This document shows positions 6,400 through 7,458 of a DNA stretch of 7,458 nucleotides, piece by piece (position 1 is the stretch's first letter; each line of letters opens with the position of its first letter). The position numbers and the translations under genes are program-made. The notes under the pieces were generated by a model. The model did not search any database. It saw nothing but the letters and a program-made list of their open reading frames with translations, and was not told the origin of the DNA. This DNA comes from Pseudomonadota bacterium (GTDB taxonomy: Bacteria > Pseudomonadota > Alphaproteobacteria > Acetobacterales > Acetobacteraceae), in the NCBI GenBank assembly GCA_021845835.1, contig JAJZVE010000217.1, forward strand, positions 1 through 7,458. The letters run 5' to 3'.

Positions 6400-6588
6400 A
6401 TGGGACGATTCGTGAGCCGCCCGTACCGGAGCGGAGAAGGCGAGAGGCCAACAACGCCGAAACCGACGCCGCCCGATGCGATGATCAAGAGTAATCAGGG
6501 CCAACGGCCAAGCGCGCCGAGGCCGGCGCCGCCGCAAAGCCATGTGGCCGCCGCAGCGGCGAATACGCCCGCTCCCGGGAAACCCTGA
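6400..6588 (+). CDS. Small proline-rich protein with internal duplication
   Basis: This encodes 62 residues, basic and rich in Pro, Ala, Arg and Gly, with no membrane helix, signal peptide or cysteine; it is probably disordered. Two 14-residue units repeat 20 residues apart: GERPTTPKPTPPDA (14-27) and GQRPSAPRPAPPQS (34-47), sharing the pattern G-x-R-P-x-x-P-[KR]-P-x-P-P. The tail is Ala-rich and ends APGKP. I do not recognise a named family. Evidence that it is real: an AGGAGG 5 nt before the ATG, tight spacing of 9 bases after the DUF6338-type stop and 18 bases before cobT, and patterned protein repeats. Its position suggests it works with the DUF6338-type protein, perhaps as a proline-rich ligand, but that is inference only. 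Confidence 0.7.
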   Translation: MGRFVSRPYRSGEGERPTTPKPTPPDAMIKSNQGQRPSAPRPAPPQSHVAAAAANTPAPGKP

Positions 6589-6606
6589 CGCCTGCCCGCG
6601 GATGAG

Positions 6607-7458
6607 ATGACGACAGCCAGCAAAGACAGCCCGCGCAGCGAGGAGTTCAAGCGCGCCACTGCCGGGGCGCTGCGCGCGATGGCGCAAAGCGACGAGGTGC
6701 AGGTGGCGTTCCAGCCCGGCCCCTCCGGCCTTTCCGGCAAGCGCGCGCGCCTGCCGCTGCCGACGCGCGCGCTGCCGCCGGCCGAGATGGCGCGGCTGCG
6801 CGGCGTCGCCGACAGTCTGGCGCTGCGCCTGCGCCATCACGACGACGCGGTGCACGCCGCCCGCATGCCGGCGCAGCGCGATGCCCGCGACGCCTATGAC
6901 GCGCTGGAACAGGCGCGCGTGGAGGTGGTCGGGTCGCGCCACATGGACGGGGTCGCCGCCAACCTGCGCACGCATCTGGCCGAAACCTGCGAGGCCGAGG
7001 GCTACGACCGCATGACGCGGCGCGACCAGTTGCCGGTCGCGGCCGCGCTGTCGCTGCTGGCGCGCGAGCGTATGTCCGGCGAGCACACGCCCGAAGCCGC
7101 GTCCCGCGTACTCGACCTCTGGCGCGACACGCTCGGCCCCAAGGCCGAACGCGCGCTCGACGAGATGGCGCGGACGCAGGCCGATCAGACGGCGTTCGCC
7201 CGCGCCGCCCGCAAGCTGCTGGCGGCGATGGACCTCGCCGAGGCGGAGGCGGACGCCGAACCCGAGCAAGGCGACGAGGAGTCGGAGAGCGGCGCCGAAC
7301 AGTCCGGCCCGCAGGACGCAAGCCAGGAGAGTGAGGGCGACAGTCGCAGCGAAACCGAGTCGATGCTCGGCGCCGAGCCGCAGGAGATGGAGGGCGAGGC
7401 GGCCGAGGACGACGACGGCCAGGACGCCGAGGACGAGGCCGCCGCCGCGCAGGGCGAG
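6607..7458 (+). CDS. cobT: Cobaltochelatase subunit CobT, partial (C-terminus beyond right edge)
   Basis: The frame from ATG 6607 stays open for 284 codons to the window end. SEEFKRATAGALRAMA (11-26) with VQVAFQPGPSGLSGKRARLP (31-50) is the usual CobT N-terminus. It is followed by a mostly helical domain that includes EVVGSRHMDGVAANLRTHL (106-124). From about residue 211 to the edge the protein is a highly acidic, low-complexity Glu/Asp/Ala/Ser linker, as in CobT, where it joins the N-terminal domain to a C-terminal VWA/MIDAS domain. That domain is not in the window. CobT partners with CobS to form the ATPase chaperone-like complex of aerobic cobaltochelatase. An ATG at 6602 is closed by a stop two codons on, so 6607 is the start; upstream GGATGAG is a modest ribosome binding site. 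Confidence 0.95.
   Translation, partial: MTTASKDSPRSEEFKRATAGALRAMAQSDEVQVAFQPGPSGLSGKRARLPLPTRALPPAEMARLRGVADSLALRLRHHDDAVHAARMPAQRDARDAYDALEQARVEVVGSRHMDGVAANLRTHLAETCEAEGYDRMTRRDQLPVAAALSLLARERMSGEHTPEAASRVLDLWRDTLGPKAERALDEMARTQADQTAFARAARKLLAAMDLAEAEADAEPEQGDEESESGAEQSGPQDASQESEGDSRSETESMLGAEPQEMEGEAAEDDDGQDAEDEAAAAQGE

Larger units (their letters stand above)
5831..6606 (+). other. Low-GC insert between cobS and cobT
   Basis: The stretch between the cobS stop and the cobT start carries two genes unrelated to cobalamin. Hand counting gives 26 of 60 G+C in 6061-6120, against 41 of 60 in 5581-5640 within cobS. Codons such as TTT, AAT and TTG are frequent here and rare in the flanks. No transposase, integrase, inverted repeat or clear target duplication is visible at either edge, so the mechanism of arrival is not shown. 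The edges are placed at the flanking gene ends only for convenience. Horizontal acquisition is an inference from composition and from the normal adjacency of cobS and cobT. Confidence 0.6.

Noticed and set aside
5837..6611. Similar GCGG...GATG-containing sequences at both edges of the insert (near 5837 and 6598) as a target-site duplication
   Set aside because: The match is imperfect and short, and both lie at ribosome-binding/start regions where such sequence recurs anyway.
5923..7269. Minus-strand open frame of 448 codons across the insert and cobT
   Set aside because: It is antisense to well-supported cobT and DUF6338-type sequence, has no recognisable motif, and its composition looks like a shadow frame.

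Overview
The window is GC-rich, densely coding bacterial DNA. Its gene content points to an alphaproteobacterium, most likely of the Rhodospirillales/Acetobacteraceae kind. The strongest clues are the bolA / J-protein / cobS / cobT neighbourhood, the DUF2889 protein and the fused GNAT-Nudix enzyme. The lineage is an inference from gene order and protein character; no search was run.

Left part (1-3756). A luciferase-like flavin monooxygenase on the minus strand runs off the left edge. It diverges across a short spacer from a plus-strand row of genes: a small cupin, a two-domain GNAT acetyltransferase/Nudix hydrolase, a stand-alone CinA-type molybdopterin-binding-fold protein, and a DUF2889 protein. 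The Nudix and CinA-type genes are only 10 bases apart, and the Shine-Dalgarno of the second overlaps the stop of the first, so they are probably one transcript. Both families act on or near nucleotide pyrophosphates, which hints at metabolite repair.

Middle (3782-4717). A BolA-family gene on the minus strand converges on the DUF2889 gene and diverges from a J-domain co-chaperone gene with a Cys-rich N-terminus. The 69-base divergent spacer holds the only promoter-like signal I could find, and it is weak.

Right part (4814-7458). cobS and cobT encode the AAA+ subunit and the acidic-linker/VWA subunit of the aerobic cobaltochelatase (CobNST), which inserts cobalt into hydrogenobyrinate a,c-diamide for vitamin B12. 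cobT is cut by the right edge just inside its acidic linker. The two are normally adjacent, but here about 0.77 kb of clearly less GC-rich DNA lies between them. It carries a membrane-anchored DUF6338-type gene, broken by a one-base frame change, and a 62-residue proline-rich protein with an internal duplication. All spacings in this row are short (9 to 18 bases), so the insert appears to ride inside the cob transcript. This inserted pair is the most unusual thing in the window. No tRNA, rRNA, CRISPR array, transposase or convincing intrinsic terminator was seen.
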